This document shows positions 32,807 to 41,314 of a stretch of 64,000 nt of DNA, one piece after another. How positions within the stretch are numbered: position 1 is the first letter of the stretch; the number at the start of each line of letters is the position of its first letter. The DNA is taken from positions 809,227 through 873,226 of the forward strand of contig NZ_FNVF01000001.1 of the NCBI RefSeq assembly GCF_900107975.1, given 5' to 3'. A program made the translations under genes and the position numbers. The notes beneath the pieces were generated by a model. That model had not been told where the DNA came from and searched no databases. It saw only the letters and a list, made by a program, of their open reading frames with translations. The DNA comes from Paenibacillus sp. UNC499MF. Lineage in GTDB: Bacteria; Bacillota; Bacilli; Paenibacillales; NBRC-103111.

Positions 32807-34197
32807 GCTTGAAATGGAAGTTTGCGCTGTTTATCGCCGCGCTTCTTCTGTTCGCCGTCGGTGTGCTCAGCGTGCTCGTTTTGACCGGCGTACACAGGTA
32901 TCAGAAAGAAGAAATGGAGAAGACACTGAACCGGCAGGCCGAAATAGCGAATAACCGGATCGGGCAGCAGTACGTGACGGGGACACGCTTCGATCCTCAA
33001 ACCTTCATGCAGCTGCAGGGGCAAAATCTGGTCGTCGAAATCGGAGCGGCGAGCGGCATGAGGTTCCTGCTCTACGATATGACGGGCGCCGCAGCGGGAG
33101 ATTCGCTTCCCATGGCTGAATCCCCCGACGTAAGCGGCGTGCTTTCCCATGCCCTGAACAACAAGATCGTCTACAAGGTCCTGGGGGATACGGAGGATTA
33201 TTTGGCACCGGTGCGGGGCCCCGACGGACAAATCGGCGTTCTTCATTTTCAGGTGTCGCTGGCGGCCCAGAACGCGTTTTACCGGAATCTGCAAAATTCC
33301 TTCCTTGTGGCGGGCAGCGCCGTCCTGCTGCTCAGTTTCGTCCTCGGTCTCTTGTACATGAACCGCCAGGCGAAGGCGATCCGGCGGCTGAAAGAAGCGG
33401 CCGACGACATCCGGATCGGTGAATTTATCGCCGCTCCGCCCTTCCGGCGCAAAGACGAGCTGGGCTCTCTCAGCGCCGGCATTTACGAGATGAGCCGGGC
33501 TTTACAGGCCAGTCTGCGGACACAGCAGCAGTTTATCAACAACATCAGTCACGAACTCAAAACACCGCTGACCTCCATCCGTGCTTACACGGATTTGCTT
33601 CATATGTATGAGGATGATCCCGGGCTGGTCCGGGAGGCGCGGGACGTTATCGATAAAGAAGCGGTGCGGCTTTATGAGCTCGTCGAGAAAGTGCTGAAGC
33701 TGGCCGCGCTGGAAAAGTATGAATTCGAACAGCAGCCGGAGAATGTCAGGATCGACCTCCTTCTGGAGGATCTTGCCTCCCGGATGAAAGGAAAGGCGGA
33801 GAAGTTCGGCGTGACCATCTCCCATGAACTCTTTCCGGCGGAAGTGTGGGCGGACCGGGAAAGCCTGATTCAGATTTTTCTTAATCTGCTGGACAATGCC
33901 ATTAAATATAACGTCGAGAACGGCACCGTTCTGATCCGCAGCCGGACCACGGAGGAAGGCGCACTTGAGATCGAGTTCACCGATACGGGCCTCGGGATTC
34001 CGGAAGACCGCAGAGAACGCATTTTCGAACCTTTTTATACGGTGAACAAGGACCGGGCCCGGAAGTCGGGAGGCAGCGGCCTCGGGCTGTCGCTCGTCAA
34101 GCAGCTTGTAAACAAGCAGCAGGGGCAAATCCGGGTTGAACATCCCGTAAAAGGCGGGACGTCGTTTATCGTGACTCTTCCGTTAGGGCCAAGGTGA
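32797..34197 (+). CDS. Sensor histidine kinase (system 1)
   Basis: 466 residues. A first membrane segment (~9-30) is followed by an extracytoplasmic sensor region (~31-165), a second segment (~170-190) and a HAMP linker. The phospho-accepting H252 lies in FINNISHELKTPLTSIRAYT, and the ATP-binding domain has N-box FLNLLDNAIKY and the glycine-rich GSGLGLSLVK. It should sense an envelope signal and phosphorylate the regulator encoded just upstream. Within the sensor region no known ligand-binding motif is visible. Confidence 0.94.
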   Translation: MRISLKWKFALFIAALLLFAVGVLSVLVLTGVHRYQKEEMEKTLNRQAEIANNRIGQQYVTGTRFDPQTFMQLQGQNLVVEIGAASGMRFLLYDMTGAAAGDSLPMAESPDVSGVLSHALNNKIVYKVLGDTEDYLAPVRGPDGQIGVLHFQVSLAAQNAFYRNLQNSFLVAGSAVLLLSFVLGLLYMNRQAKAIRRLKEAADDIRIGEFIAAPPFRRKDELGSLSAGIYEMSRALQASLRTQQQFINNISHELKTPLTSIRAYTDLLHMYEDDPGLVREARDVIDKEAVRLYELVEKVLKLAALEKYEFEQQPENVRIDLLLEDLASRMKGKAEKFGVTISHELFPAEVWADRESLIQIFLNLLDNAIKYNVENGTVLIRSRTTEEGALEIEFTDTGLGIPEDRRERIFEPFYTVNKDRARKSGGSGLGLSLVKQLVNKQQGQIRVEHPVKGGTSFIVTLPLGPR

Positions 34198-34297
34198 AAA
34201 GTTTTGCCGAAACATTTACAAGTTCGAAACAAGTTGAAATCTTGCGGAAAACTTTGAGGGGTATAGTCTAAACAGAGCTTGAAAGGAGGACATCATT

Positions 34298-35341
34298 CTG
34301 AAGCTCGGTACAATCGGTAGGCGGCTGACCGTATGGGCGGGTATGATGTTCCTGCTCGCAGCCGCCCCGGGATGCGAAAGGTCGCCTTCCCCGTCGGTGA
34401 CCGTAGTGGATCCGCCTGCCGCGGAAAACAGCGGGGATACCGTGCTGGCAGGAATCCGGCACCTCGATAAGTTTTATGCGATGGGCTGGAGCCCGCTGGG
34501 CGAACTAATCGGCATCCCGGGCGCTTCCCCGGTCGGCGCCCCTTTGGAGTTCCGGAATCTTACCGGAGACAAAATCCGCGATACAGGGATAAAGGGAGCG
34601 ACAGGGGTTCAGATGTCCCCGGACGGCAAGAATGCCTGGGTGTATCACCGCTATGAGGGAACAGCGGATTTATATCAACTTGAAACCGGCCGTGTTATCC
34701 GGATCGGACCTCAAACCCGGGAATTCCTTGGAGCATGGATAGATGACAAGTCGTATCTGGCTGGGCTTACGGAGCCGAATAACCGGCTCGTCCGATTCGG
34801 CACAGACGGCGAAATGACGCCCGTGGAGCATGAAGACGTGCCGTCCGGCATCGTTAGAGCCTCCATTAAAGACGGCAGGCTGTATGTGCTGAGCGGCGAC
34901 CGGGAGCTGACCGTGACGGAAACGGGCGGCGGATCTTCCCGGATCTGGAGCCGGAGCGGAGTTGCCGACTTCGCCGTGTCTCCCGGCGGGCAGCGGATCG
35001 CCCTCGTCACCGTTACCGGTCCCGATCAAAACGCGCTCGTTTTGGCCGACGCCGCACGGGGCGGCAGTGAGAAGCCGGCGGCGAGGGGGCGCCTCCTGCA
35101 GCAGCTGTCGTGGTCACCGGACGGAAGCCGGCTCGCCTTCTCCGTCTTCAGCCCGGATCAGGGAATGACGGGACTCTACGTGATGAATGCGGCCTCGGGC
35201 CGGATGGTTCCCGTCTCCTATAAGCCCAATTTAAAAAGCATCATTGAATGGAGCCCTTCGGGAACCTCCTTTACGGTCAGTGAATTTCTGTCCGGTGAGA
35301 TTACGGACCGGTTATTCACGACCCTCTATCAATTAAAATAA
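34298..35341 (+). CDS. Lipoprotein with TolB/WD40-like propeller, apparent CTG start
   Basis: About 347 residues. An ideal AGGAGG site (34284-34289) lies 8 nt ahead of CTG at 34298. From there the frame gives a textbook lipoprotein signal, basic KLGTIGRRL, then a hydrophobic stretch, then AAPGC (Cys 26). The first ATG (34343) would remove the basic region. The mature part shows WD40-like TolB repeats (VQMSPDGKNAWVYHR, FAVSPGGQRIALVTV, LSWSPDGSRLAFSVF, IEWSPSGTSFTVSE). It sits outside the membrane, first in a three-gene run after a two-component system, and may act as a signal-binding or envelope-assembly partner. Confidence 0.78.
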   Translation: MKLGTIGRRLTVWAGMMFLLAAAPGCERSPSPSVTVVDPPAAENSGDTVLAGIRHLDKFYAMGWSPLGELIGIPGASPVGAPLEFRNLTGDKIRDTGIKGATGVQMSPDGKNAWVYHRYEGTADLYQLETGRVIRIGPQTREFLGAWIDDKSYLAGLTEPNNRLVRFGTDGEMTPVEHEDVPSGIVRASIKDGRLYVLSGDRELTVTETGGGSSRIWSRSGVADFAVSPGGQRIALVTVTGPDQNALVLADAARGGSEKPAARGRLLQQLSWSPDGSRLAFSVFSPDQGMTGLYVMNAASGRMVPVSYKPNLKSIIEWSPSGTSFTVSEFLSGEITDRLFTTLYQLK

Positions 35342-35370
35342 GATTCAGACACAGAGAGAGTGAACGGAAA

Positions 35371-36393
35371 TTGAAAGCGAACCTAGTCAAACAAGCGGCG
35401 GTATGCACCCTGCTGACCGCATCCCTGCTTGCCGGATGCGGAGCACCGGACGGGAATGTTCAAGTAAAAGAGCCGTCCGGATCGGGCTCCGCCCAGCCGG
35501 CTTCCCCGGGCACGGGAGCGGCCGCAGGCGGCAATGTCCTCGCCAAGCTTCAGCTGAAAATCTCCCAAGCCAAAGAAGCGCGGGAAGTCACGGCTTTCCT
35601 TGACGAGAACATGCCCAAAGCCGATAAAGCGACGGCAGATAAACTGTTTATCGAGCTTCAGAAATTTTACGACACGCATCTGCCCGGGTTGAACGCCAGT
35701 TTTTCCGAAATGATGGGCCAGCCGGGCACGGCGGATAAAATGCGCGAAATCGGCTATCCCGCGGATTTCGACAAGATCGTGAACGACGACACATTGAAGC
35801 AGTGGCTGAAAAACCAGACGGCAGCCAAACTCCAGCTGTCCGATAGAGAGGGCAGCTATTACTGGAAAGTCGACTATGAAGCGTTAAGTAAAGCATATGC
35901 GCCATACGTGTCGGACGAATTGAAGGCGTATCTGGCCATCCAGTCGCTGGAAAACAAGACGCCTTTCCGTTCCGACGCCAGCCTGAAAATAGCGCGCGAC
36001 GGGCTTGGAGAGCGTATCTTGGCCGCGGAGAAGTTTTTGAACGCCTATCCCAAGGGGCCGAAAGCGGAAGAAATGCTGGCTCTCTACAGCGAATATTTGC
36101 ACGAATATATTCATGGCTACCGTTACGAGGCCATCGACGAGCCGAGCATGAAGCTCATCCCGCTCGTGAAGCAGAGCTACGAGAAACTGGTCAAGACCAA
36201 CCCGGATTCGAAAACGGCCGGCATCGTGAAAGAGTATTTGACGGTCATCGACGCGAACAAGGACGTTATTTACACCCCCGGCAAAAAAGGGGAAAGCATC
36301 ATCGGCGATCCGAAACCCGGCATCGGCGCTTTCTGGAAAGGGCTTGACGCCCGTATCGCCGCCGCATTTCCGGATGTGTTATCCGCAAATTGA
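35371..36393 (+). CDS. Hypothetical lipoprotein
   Basis: 340 residues from a TTG start at 35371. The lipoprotein signal ends in LLAGC (Cys 23), followed by a Gly/Ser/Pro/Ala linker. The mature part is mostly helical with repeated Lys/Ala-rich segments and a motif, YLHEYIHGYRYEAIDEPS, that looks TPR-like. No family is recognised. It begins 29 bp after the propeller lipoprotein and ends 22 bp before the SLH protein, so all three probably form one operon controlled by the adjacent two-component system. Confidence 0.75.
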   Translation: MKANLVKQAAVCTLLTASLLAGCGAPDGNVQVKEPSGSGSAQPASPGTGAAAGGNVLAKLQLKISQAKEAREVTAFLDENMPKADKATADKLFIELQKFYDTHLPGLNASFSEMMGQPGTADKMREIGYPADFDKIVNDDTLKQWLKNQTAAKLQLSDREGSYYWKVDYEALSKAYAPYVSDELKAYLAIQSLENKTPFRSDASLKIARDGLGERILAAEKFLNAYPKGPKAEEMLALYSEYLHEYIHGYRYEAIDEPSMKLIPLVKQSYEKLVKTNPDSKTAGIVKEYLTVIDANKDVIYTPGKKGESIIGDPKPGIGAFWKGLDARIAAAFPDVLSAN

Positions 36394-36415
36394 ACGACAA
36401 AGGATGGGATGAAGG

Positions 36416-37435
36416 ATGAAACGGATAAAAAAATGGACAACCGTACTGACAGCCGGAGGCGTTCTTCTTCTTTCGCTGAATTCGACCACGCAGGCTTACT
36501 GGCTTTTTAAAGATATCGATCAGGTGGCCTGGGCTCACGAAAGCATCGTCAATGCGTACCAGATGAATGTCATCGACGGTATCGCCGATCACGAATTTGC
36601 CCCGCAGAGCCAGGTTACGTGGGCGCAGTTCATTAAAATGGTTGTGTTGACAGACAACCCCGCCTTTAAGGCAAACGGTGCTTCAAACGGCGGCTGGTGG
36701 CAGCCGTACTTTGAGGAAGCCATGCAGGGCAAGGGCTTTATTGACGGCAGTGTAAAAAAGGAACAAATGAACAAGCCGATCTCCAGGCTGGAGCTCGCCC
36801 GAATCGTCAGCCGTGTGATCGATCCGTCCCTGCGTTCCAAGCCCGTGGACGACAAAGCGGCGGCCGACATCAGCCGGAAGAACGGTATTCTTCAAGGCAG
36901 AACCGATACCGATCTGGCGCTGGGGCAAAATTTGACCCGTGCCGAGGCAGCCGTCATTATCGACCGTCTCTTCGAAAAGAACGGCAGGTACGGCAAACGC
37001 CACGATACGCTTCAGGTGAAAGCGGAGAACGGCAATTTTAGCCTGAACGGATTGGCGGCGGGTCAAACGGTGGAGGAAGTCCACGCGCTGCTCGGCAAAC
37101 CGTTCGCGGGCGGCAAAGACGAAGCGGACGGCAACCCGCAGGAGTTTTATAAAAATTTCGTCGTCACTTATTATGAGGGAAAAGCGAGCATGATTACGTT
37201 TAAGGGCGCGGACCAAGATCTCCTGCAAGCCAAAAAAGACTTGGGCGGAGCGGCCGTTTTCCGGAATGCGGACACGACATTTTATTATTTCCCGGCGTCC
37301 GCCGAGCTGCTGACGGCAGCGGACAGCACCGTCTATGTCCGTAAGGACGGCAAGAACTTCCCTTCCTACGTTAAGGGGGGCGAGCTGGAAGCCGTTAACG
37401 AAGCGGCCAAGGCTTACGAAAAGCAGCTCAAATAG
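36416..37435 (+). CDS. Exported SLH-domain protein with CAP-associated-like C terminus
   Basis: 339 residues. A signal peptide (1-27, ending TTQA) leads into three SLH repeats: FKDIDQVAWAHESIVNAYQM at ~32-80, a degenerate second around ~88-135, and DISRKNGILQGRTDTDLALG at ~150-190. The C-terminal ~120 residues (LNGLAAGQTVEEVHALLGKP onward) resemble the CAP-associated/YkwD-accessory domain. SLH repeats bind pyruvylated wall polymers and anchor the protein to the cell surface. It is last in the operon that follows two-component system 1 and has a terminator just downstream. Confidence 0.85.
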   Translation: MKRIKKWTTVLTAGGVLLLSLNSTTQAYWLFKDIDQVAWAHESIVNAYQMNVIDGIADHEFAPQSQVTWAQFIKMVVLTDNPAFKANGASNGGWWQPYFEEAMQGKGFIDGSVKKEQMNKPISRLELARIVSRVIDPSLRSKPVDDKAAADISRKNGILQGRTDTDLALGQNLTRAEAAVIIDRLFEKNGRYGKRHDTLQVKAENGNFSLNGLAAGQTVEEVHALLGKPFAGGKDEADGNPQEFYKNFVVTYYEGKASMITFKGADQDLLQAKKDLGGAAVFRNADTTFYYFPASAELLTAADSTVYVRKDGKNFPSYVKGGELEAVNEAAKAYEKQLK

Positions 37436-37478
37436 CAAATCAAATAAGCAAATCAAATAAGAAAACCGCGCTAACCTC

Positions 37479-37510
37479 AAAGCCGCAGTCATGCGGCTTT
37501 TCTTTTTTAT
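37479..37510 (+). terminator. Intrinsic terminator
   Basis: AAAGCCGCA pairs with TGCGGCTTT around GTCA, with a T-rich tail. A 13-bp tandem duplication (GCAAATCAAATAA twice) lies just before it at about 37435-37460. Confidence 0.85.
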
Positions 37511-37752
37511 CTACACCCGATTTCTCAAAAATGCTTGGGCCATTTCTCCGTTTTTAGAGCCGGACCACAGGCTTCCTCAAATTCGCAACTCCCTGCAGCG
37601 GAAGTTATAATCTTCTTGGGAGTGCCTGATCCTTTTTACAAGCTGAGGAATTTCCATCCCATCTACATCTTTTCTACATATTGTGCAGGTAAAGTAAAAT
37701 AGGGTCCGTACGGGCCCTAATCCGGCAACGCCAACTAAAGGGGGAATCTGCC

Positions 37753-38445
37753 CTGAAGACGATTCTGGTAGTGGATGACGAAGAGAAAATCAGGGAAGTC
37801 ATCGTATCTTATCTGCAAAAAGAAGGCTTCCGTACCGCCGAAGCGGGCAGCGGCCAGGAAGCGCTGAACATTGTCCGGCAGGGAGGCGCCGACCTGCTCG
37901 TCCTGGATTTGATGCTGCCCGATATGGACGGGGAACAGGTATGCCGGGAAATCCGGCGGACCGACGCCCTGCCGGTTCTGATGCTTACGGCCAAAGCGTC
38001 TAAAACGAATCAAATTTACGGTCTGTCGCTGGGAGCCGACGACTACTTGACGAAGCCGTTTGATCCGCGCGAACTTGTGGCACGCGTCAGGGCAGTTATG
38101 CGCCGTTCGGACGACAGCCAGCTGCTGGCGGACCGCGTTTCTTTTCAGAACGGGCATCTGGAGATCGACTCACTGCGGCAGGCCGTATTCTGCGAAGGAG
38201 AGCCGGTAAGCCTGACGCCTATCGAATACAAACTGCTGATCGCGCTTGCCCGTTATCCCAAAAGGAGCTTTTCACGGGACGAGCTGGTCGATAAAATTAT
38301 GGGCTACGCCTACGATGGAGACGTGCGGACTATCGACCAGCATGTAAAGAACATTCGTCAGAAAATCGAGAAGGATCCGAAAAATCCCGTCTACATCCAG
38401 ACGGTATACGGAGCGGGATACCGTTTCTCCGGTGAGCTTAAGTGA
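37753..38445 (+). CDS. OmpR/PhoB-type response regulator (system 2), apparent CTG start
   Basis: 230 residues if translation starts at the CTG at 37753, which gives (M)KTILVVDDEEKIREV, the exact expected N terminus of an OmpR receiver. AAAGGGGG ends 8 nt upstream. The next in-frame start codon (GTG at 37771) would delete the first beta strand. The phospho-acceptor is D52 (VLDLMLPDMDG), and TKPFDPRELVARV and the winged helix ending TVYGAGYRFSG follow. It overlaps the kinase gene by four bases (GTGA). Confidence 0.9.
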   Translation: MKTILVVDDEEKIREVIVSYLQKEGFRTAEAGSGQEALNIVRQGGADLLVLDLMLPDMDGEQVCREIRRTDALPVLMLTAKASKTNQIYGLSLGADDYLTKPFDPRELVARVRAVMRRSDDSQLLADRVSFQNGHLEIDSLRQAVFCEGEPVSLTPIEYKLLIALARYPKRSFSRDELVDKIMGYAYDGDVRTIDQHVKNIRQKIEKDPKNPVYIQTVYGAGYRFSGELK

Positions 38446-39566
38446 AGAAGAAGCTGCATGTCCGGCTTGCCGTCATGATCGTCGCGATGGCTACGGGAAT
38501 TCTGCTCATCTCGACGGCGACCATTCTGATCAGCACGCATTATCACATCACGATGTACATGAACCAGGCCGACGGAGCGATGCACGACATGCCCCGGCTC
38601 AATACGCACCTGGAACAAGCGATTATGCAATCGGTGCTCTGGACGTTCCTGGGTTCGATTGTGCTGGCCGCCTGCATGGGCTTCTTCGTGGCGAAGCGGG
38701 TATCGGCTCCCCTCGTGGAGATGAAGGCTGTCGCCGAGAAAATGACCGGAGGCCAGCTCGACAGCCGGACCGCCGTGAACGGAGACGACGAGCTGGCGGA
38801 GCTCGGGCGTTCGATCAACGAGCTGGCGGAGCAGCTGCAGAGGCTGGAGAGGATCCGCATCACGATGACGGAGGATATCGCCCACGAGCTCCGCACGCCT
38901 CTGGCGACTTTGAAAAGCCACATGAGGGCGCTGGAGGACGGTATCTGGGAGCCGACGCCGGAGCGCATCCATTCGTGTTACGAGGAGATCGTCCGTCTGG
39001 CCGATCTCATTAACGAGCTGGAAGAGCTCAATGAGCTGGACTCGCCCGTATTCCGCCTCAACCGGACGAAGGTGCCGCTGGAAACCGTGATGGTGAAGGT
39101 CAAGGGGTTTATGTCCGCCGCCTTTCTGGAAAAAGAGATCGCCTTTACCGTCGATGCTCCCCGGAGCGTGTATCTCGATGCCGATCCCGACCGGCTAACG
39201 CAAATTCTGGTCAATTTGCTGAGCAACGCTTTGACCTATACGCCTCCGGGCGGAGAAGTAGCGCTCAAAGGCAGGCGTGCGGGAGACAAGGTGCTCATCA
39301 CCGTCAAAGATACCGGGCCGGGTATACGGGAGAGCGATCTGCCGTATATTTTCGAGCGCTTTTACCGGGGCGACAAGTCGCGCAACCGCAGGTCCGGAGG
39401 CAGCGGGCTCGGACTTGCCATCGTCAGCAAGCTGGTGGAGGCGCACGGAGGCCGGGTTTCGGCGGCCAACGAACGGGGAGCGGTATTCCTGATCTCCCTT
39501 ACCGCGGCCCAGCCGCCGGCAGTTGTGACGAAGGGTTTGCCGGAGCCGGGAACGGCTGCCGAATAA
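38442..39566 (+). CDS. Sensor histidine kinase (system 2)
   Basis: 374 residues from GTG at 38442. Two membrane segments (~8-30 and ~62-85) enclose only a short, Met/His-containing external loop (HYHITMYMNQADGAMHDM). HAMP, the phospho-accepting H148 (IAHELRTPLATLKSH) and the ATPase domain (LVNLLSNALTY, GSGLGLAIVSKLV) follow. The short external loop with His and Met residues could bind a metal ion. The lipoprotein encoded next also has a Met/His-rich tail, which supports a metal-responsive role, but this is inference. Confidence 0.93.
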   Translation: MKKKLHVRLAVMIVAMATGILLISTATILISTHYHITMYMNQADGAMHDMPRLNTHLEQAIMQSVLWTFLGSIVLAACMGFFVAKRVSAPLVEMKAVAEKMTGGQLDSRTAVNGDDELAELGRSINELAEQLQRLERIRITMTEDIAHELRTPLATLKSHMRALEDGIWEPTPERIHSCYEEIVRLADLINELEELNELDSPVFRLNRTKVPLETVMVKVKGFMSAAFLEKEIAFTVDAPRSVYLDADPDRLTQILVNLLSNALTYTPPGGEVALKGRRAGDKVLITVKDTGPGIRESDLPYIFERFYRGDKSRNRRSGGSGLGLAIVSKLVEAHGGRVSAANERGAVFLISLTAAQPPAVVTKGLPEPGTAAE

Positions 39567-39676
39567 ACGTTTTGAATATTTTCGGCTGCGTATGCCCTTC
39601 CTACACAGGTTCTTCATAACTGATGGGTAAACTGATCATCAGAACCATTCAGAATTGTGAAGGAGGCATACGCAAA

Positions 39677-41038
39677 ATGAAAAAACGGATAGGCGCAGGG
39701 ATGATTATTTTGACCGCATCGCTTGCTCTTACGGGCTGCTTCGGCAATCCTTCCAATAACACAGCCGGTGCGGGAGCGACGGCTCAGCCCGCAACCGCGG
39801 GTAGCGGGGGGAACGATTCGAAGACGCCCTGGATCGCGTCCAAAAACACGACGCGCATCAATTCGAGCGATCCTTTCGAAGCGGCGGTGCTCACCTCGCG
39901 TACGTTGTGGATGGCCACAAGCGACGACAATCGCCCCGGCGGCGTCGTGCTCGTTAACCCCGAGGAATGGCAGGCCGCTCTCGCGAGCGCCGATCTGATT
40001 CATCATCCGAACAACGGACCGGTGCTTTTCGTCAACAAGGACGGCATTCCGGATGTGACCGTCCGCGAGCTGAAACGCCTGAAGCCGGCCGGTGTCGCGT
40101 CCAATCAAGGCGTTCAGGCCATTCTCGTCGGAAATCTGGACCCTAAAGTGGAAAAACAGGCCAAAGAACTGGGCCTGAAAACGGACAAGATCCCGGCGGA
40201 CAACCCCGCGGCGGCGGCGAAAGCGATCGATGCCTACTATGCGAAGGTTGCGAAGGAGACCCCGCCTTCCGTTATCGTGGGCTCCAGCGAGAGCAAGGAA
40301 TACACGATGCCGGCCGTTAACTGGATCTCCCATATGCCCGAACCTCTGCTCTACGTGAGCAAGGACCAGGTTCCGCAGGAAACGATCGACGCCTTGAAAA
40401 CGCGGGGCGGCAAAGCCAACATCTACCTGCTCGGCCCCGACTCCGTCATTTCCGCGGCCGTCGAGAAGCAGCTTGGCGAATACGGCAAAGTCGTCCGGAT
40501 AGCGGGGAAGGATCCCGTCGAGAACAGCATCGCGTTTGCCAAGTACAAGGACCCGGCCACGGGATTCGGCTGGGGAATCACGACGCCGGGCCACAACTTC
40601 TCGCTGATCAGCAAGGAGAACCCCGATCTGGCGCTGGCTGCCGCCCCGTTCTCGCATCTGGGCAAGCACGCGCCCCTTATCTGGACGGAGAAGGACAAGC
40701 TGCCGGACTCCGTCATGACTTACTTGATGTCCGTGCAGCCGAAGTATGACAAGTCTCCCGTCGAAGGCCCGTTCAACCACGCGTGGCTGACGGGAGACGA
40801 GCGCTCGGTTTCGGCCGCGGGCCAGGGCGAGATCGATTCGATGCTCGAAATCGTCTCCAAAACAGGCGGCGGACACGGAAGTCACGGCGGCATGTCCGGT
40901 ATGCCGGCAGCCGGTGACCAGCCTCCCGCGGCCGGCGGCGGTACCGGAGATAGCTCCGGCACAAGCGCAGGCACAGCCGGCACGGGCTCCGGTACGGGAA
41001 AAACCGACATGCCGGGCATGTCTCATTCCGGCCATTAA
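39677..41038 (+). CDS. Lipoprotein with CWB2-like repeats and Met/His-rich C-terminal tail
   Basis: 453 residues. The lipobox is LTGC (Cys 21). The start at 39677 has AGGAGG 10 nt upstream. The mature part has alternating segments (VLTSRTLWMATSDDNRPGGV, PVLFVNKDGIPDVTVREL, ANIYLLGPDSVISAAVEKQL) typical of cell-wall-binding repeat 2 proteins. The last ~75 residues are low-complexity Gly/Ser/Thr with GGGHGSHGGMSGM and TDMPGMSHSGH, likely Cu or Ag ligands. It lies 110 bp after the kinase of system 2 and is a probable target of it. Confidence 0.82.
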   Translation: MKKRIGAGMIILTASLALTGCFGNPSNNTAGAGATAQPATAGSGGNDSKTPWIASKNTTRINSSDPFEAAVLTSRTLWMATSDDNRPGGVVLVNPEEWQAALASADLIHHPNNGPVLFVNKDGIPDVTVRELKRLKPAGVASNQGVQAILVGNLDPKVEKQAKELGLKTDKIPADNPAAAAKAIDAYYAKVAKETPPSVIVGSSESKEYTMPAVNWISHMPEPLLYVSKDQVPQETIDALKTRGGKANIYLLGPDSVISAAVEKQLGEYGKVVRIAGKDPVENSIAFAKYKDPATGFGWGITTPGHNFSLISKENPDLALAAAPFSHLGKHAPLIWTEKDKLPDSVMTYLMSVQPKYDKSPVEGPFNHAWLTGDERSVSAAGQGEIDSMLEIVSKTGGGHGSHGGMSGMPAAGDQPPAAGGGTGDSSGTSAGTAGTGSGTGKTDMPGMSHSGH

Positions 41039-41067
41039 CGGAACCCGGGACCATAGACGCGTAAACG

Positions 41068-41105
41068 ACAAAGAGAACGCCTGCGGGGCGTTCTCTTTGT
41101 TTTGG
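41068..41105 (+). terminator. Strong intrinsic terminator
   Basis: A perfect 14-bp stem ACAAAGAGAACGCC with its complement, loop TGCGG, then TTTTG. Confidence 0.82.
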
Positions 41106-41314
41106 CGGAGAAGCTGTGGGGCGCGCTTCTGCCGGTCCGGGTAAGCGACGCGCCTTGCGTATGCCGCCCGGCAGGTCCGGGACGAACGCTGCGGCTTGTA
41201 CTATCAAGTCCGAATAGGCAGCAGCCGCAGAGCATGAATGCGCGTAAAAGCGAGGACCGACGTCATCCCGGCTGCCCCTTTATCCGGGGCCTGTTTTTCG
41301 TTGGGGCTCCCGCC

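Noticed and set aside
39614..41071. 485-codon minus-strand frame opposite the Met/His lipoprotein
   Set aside because: The plus strand has a ribosome binding site, lipobox and domains; the minus frame has none.
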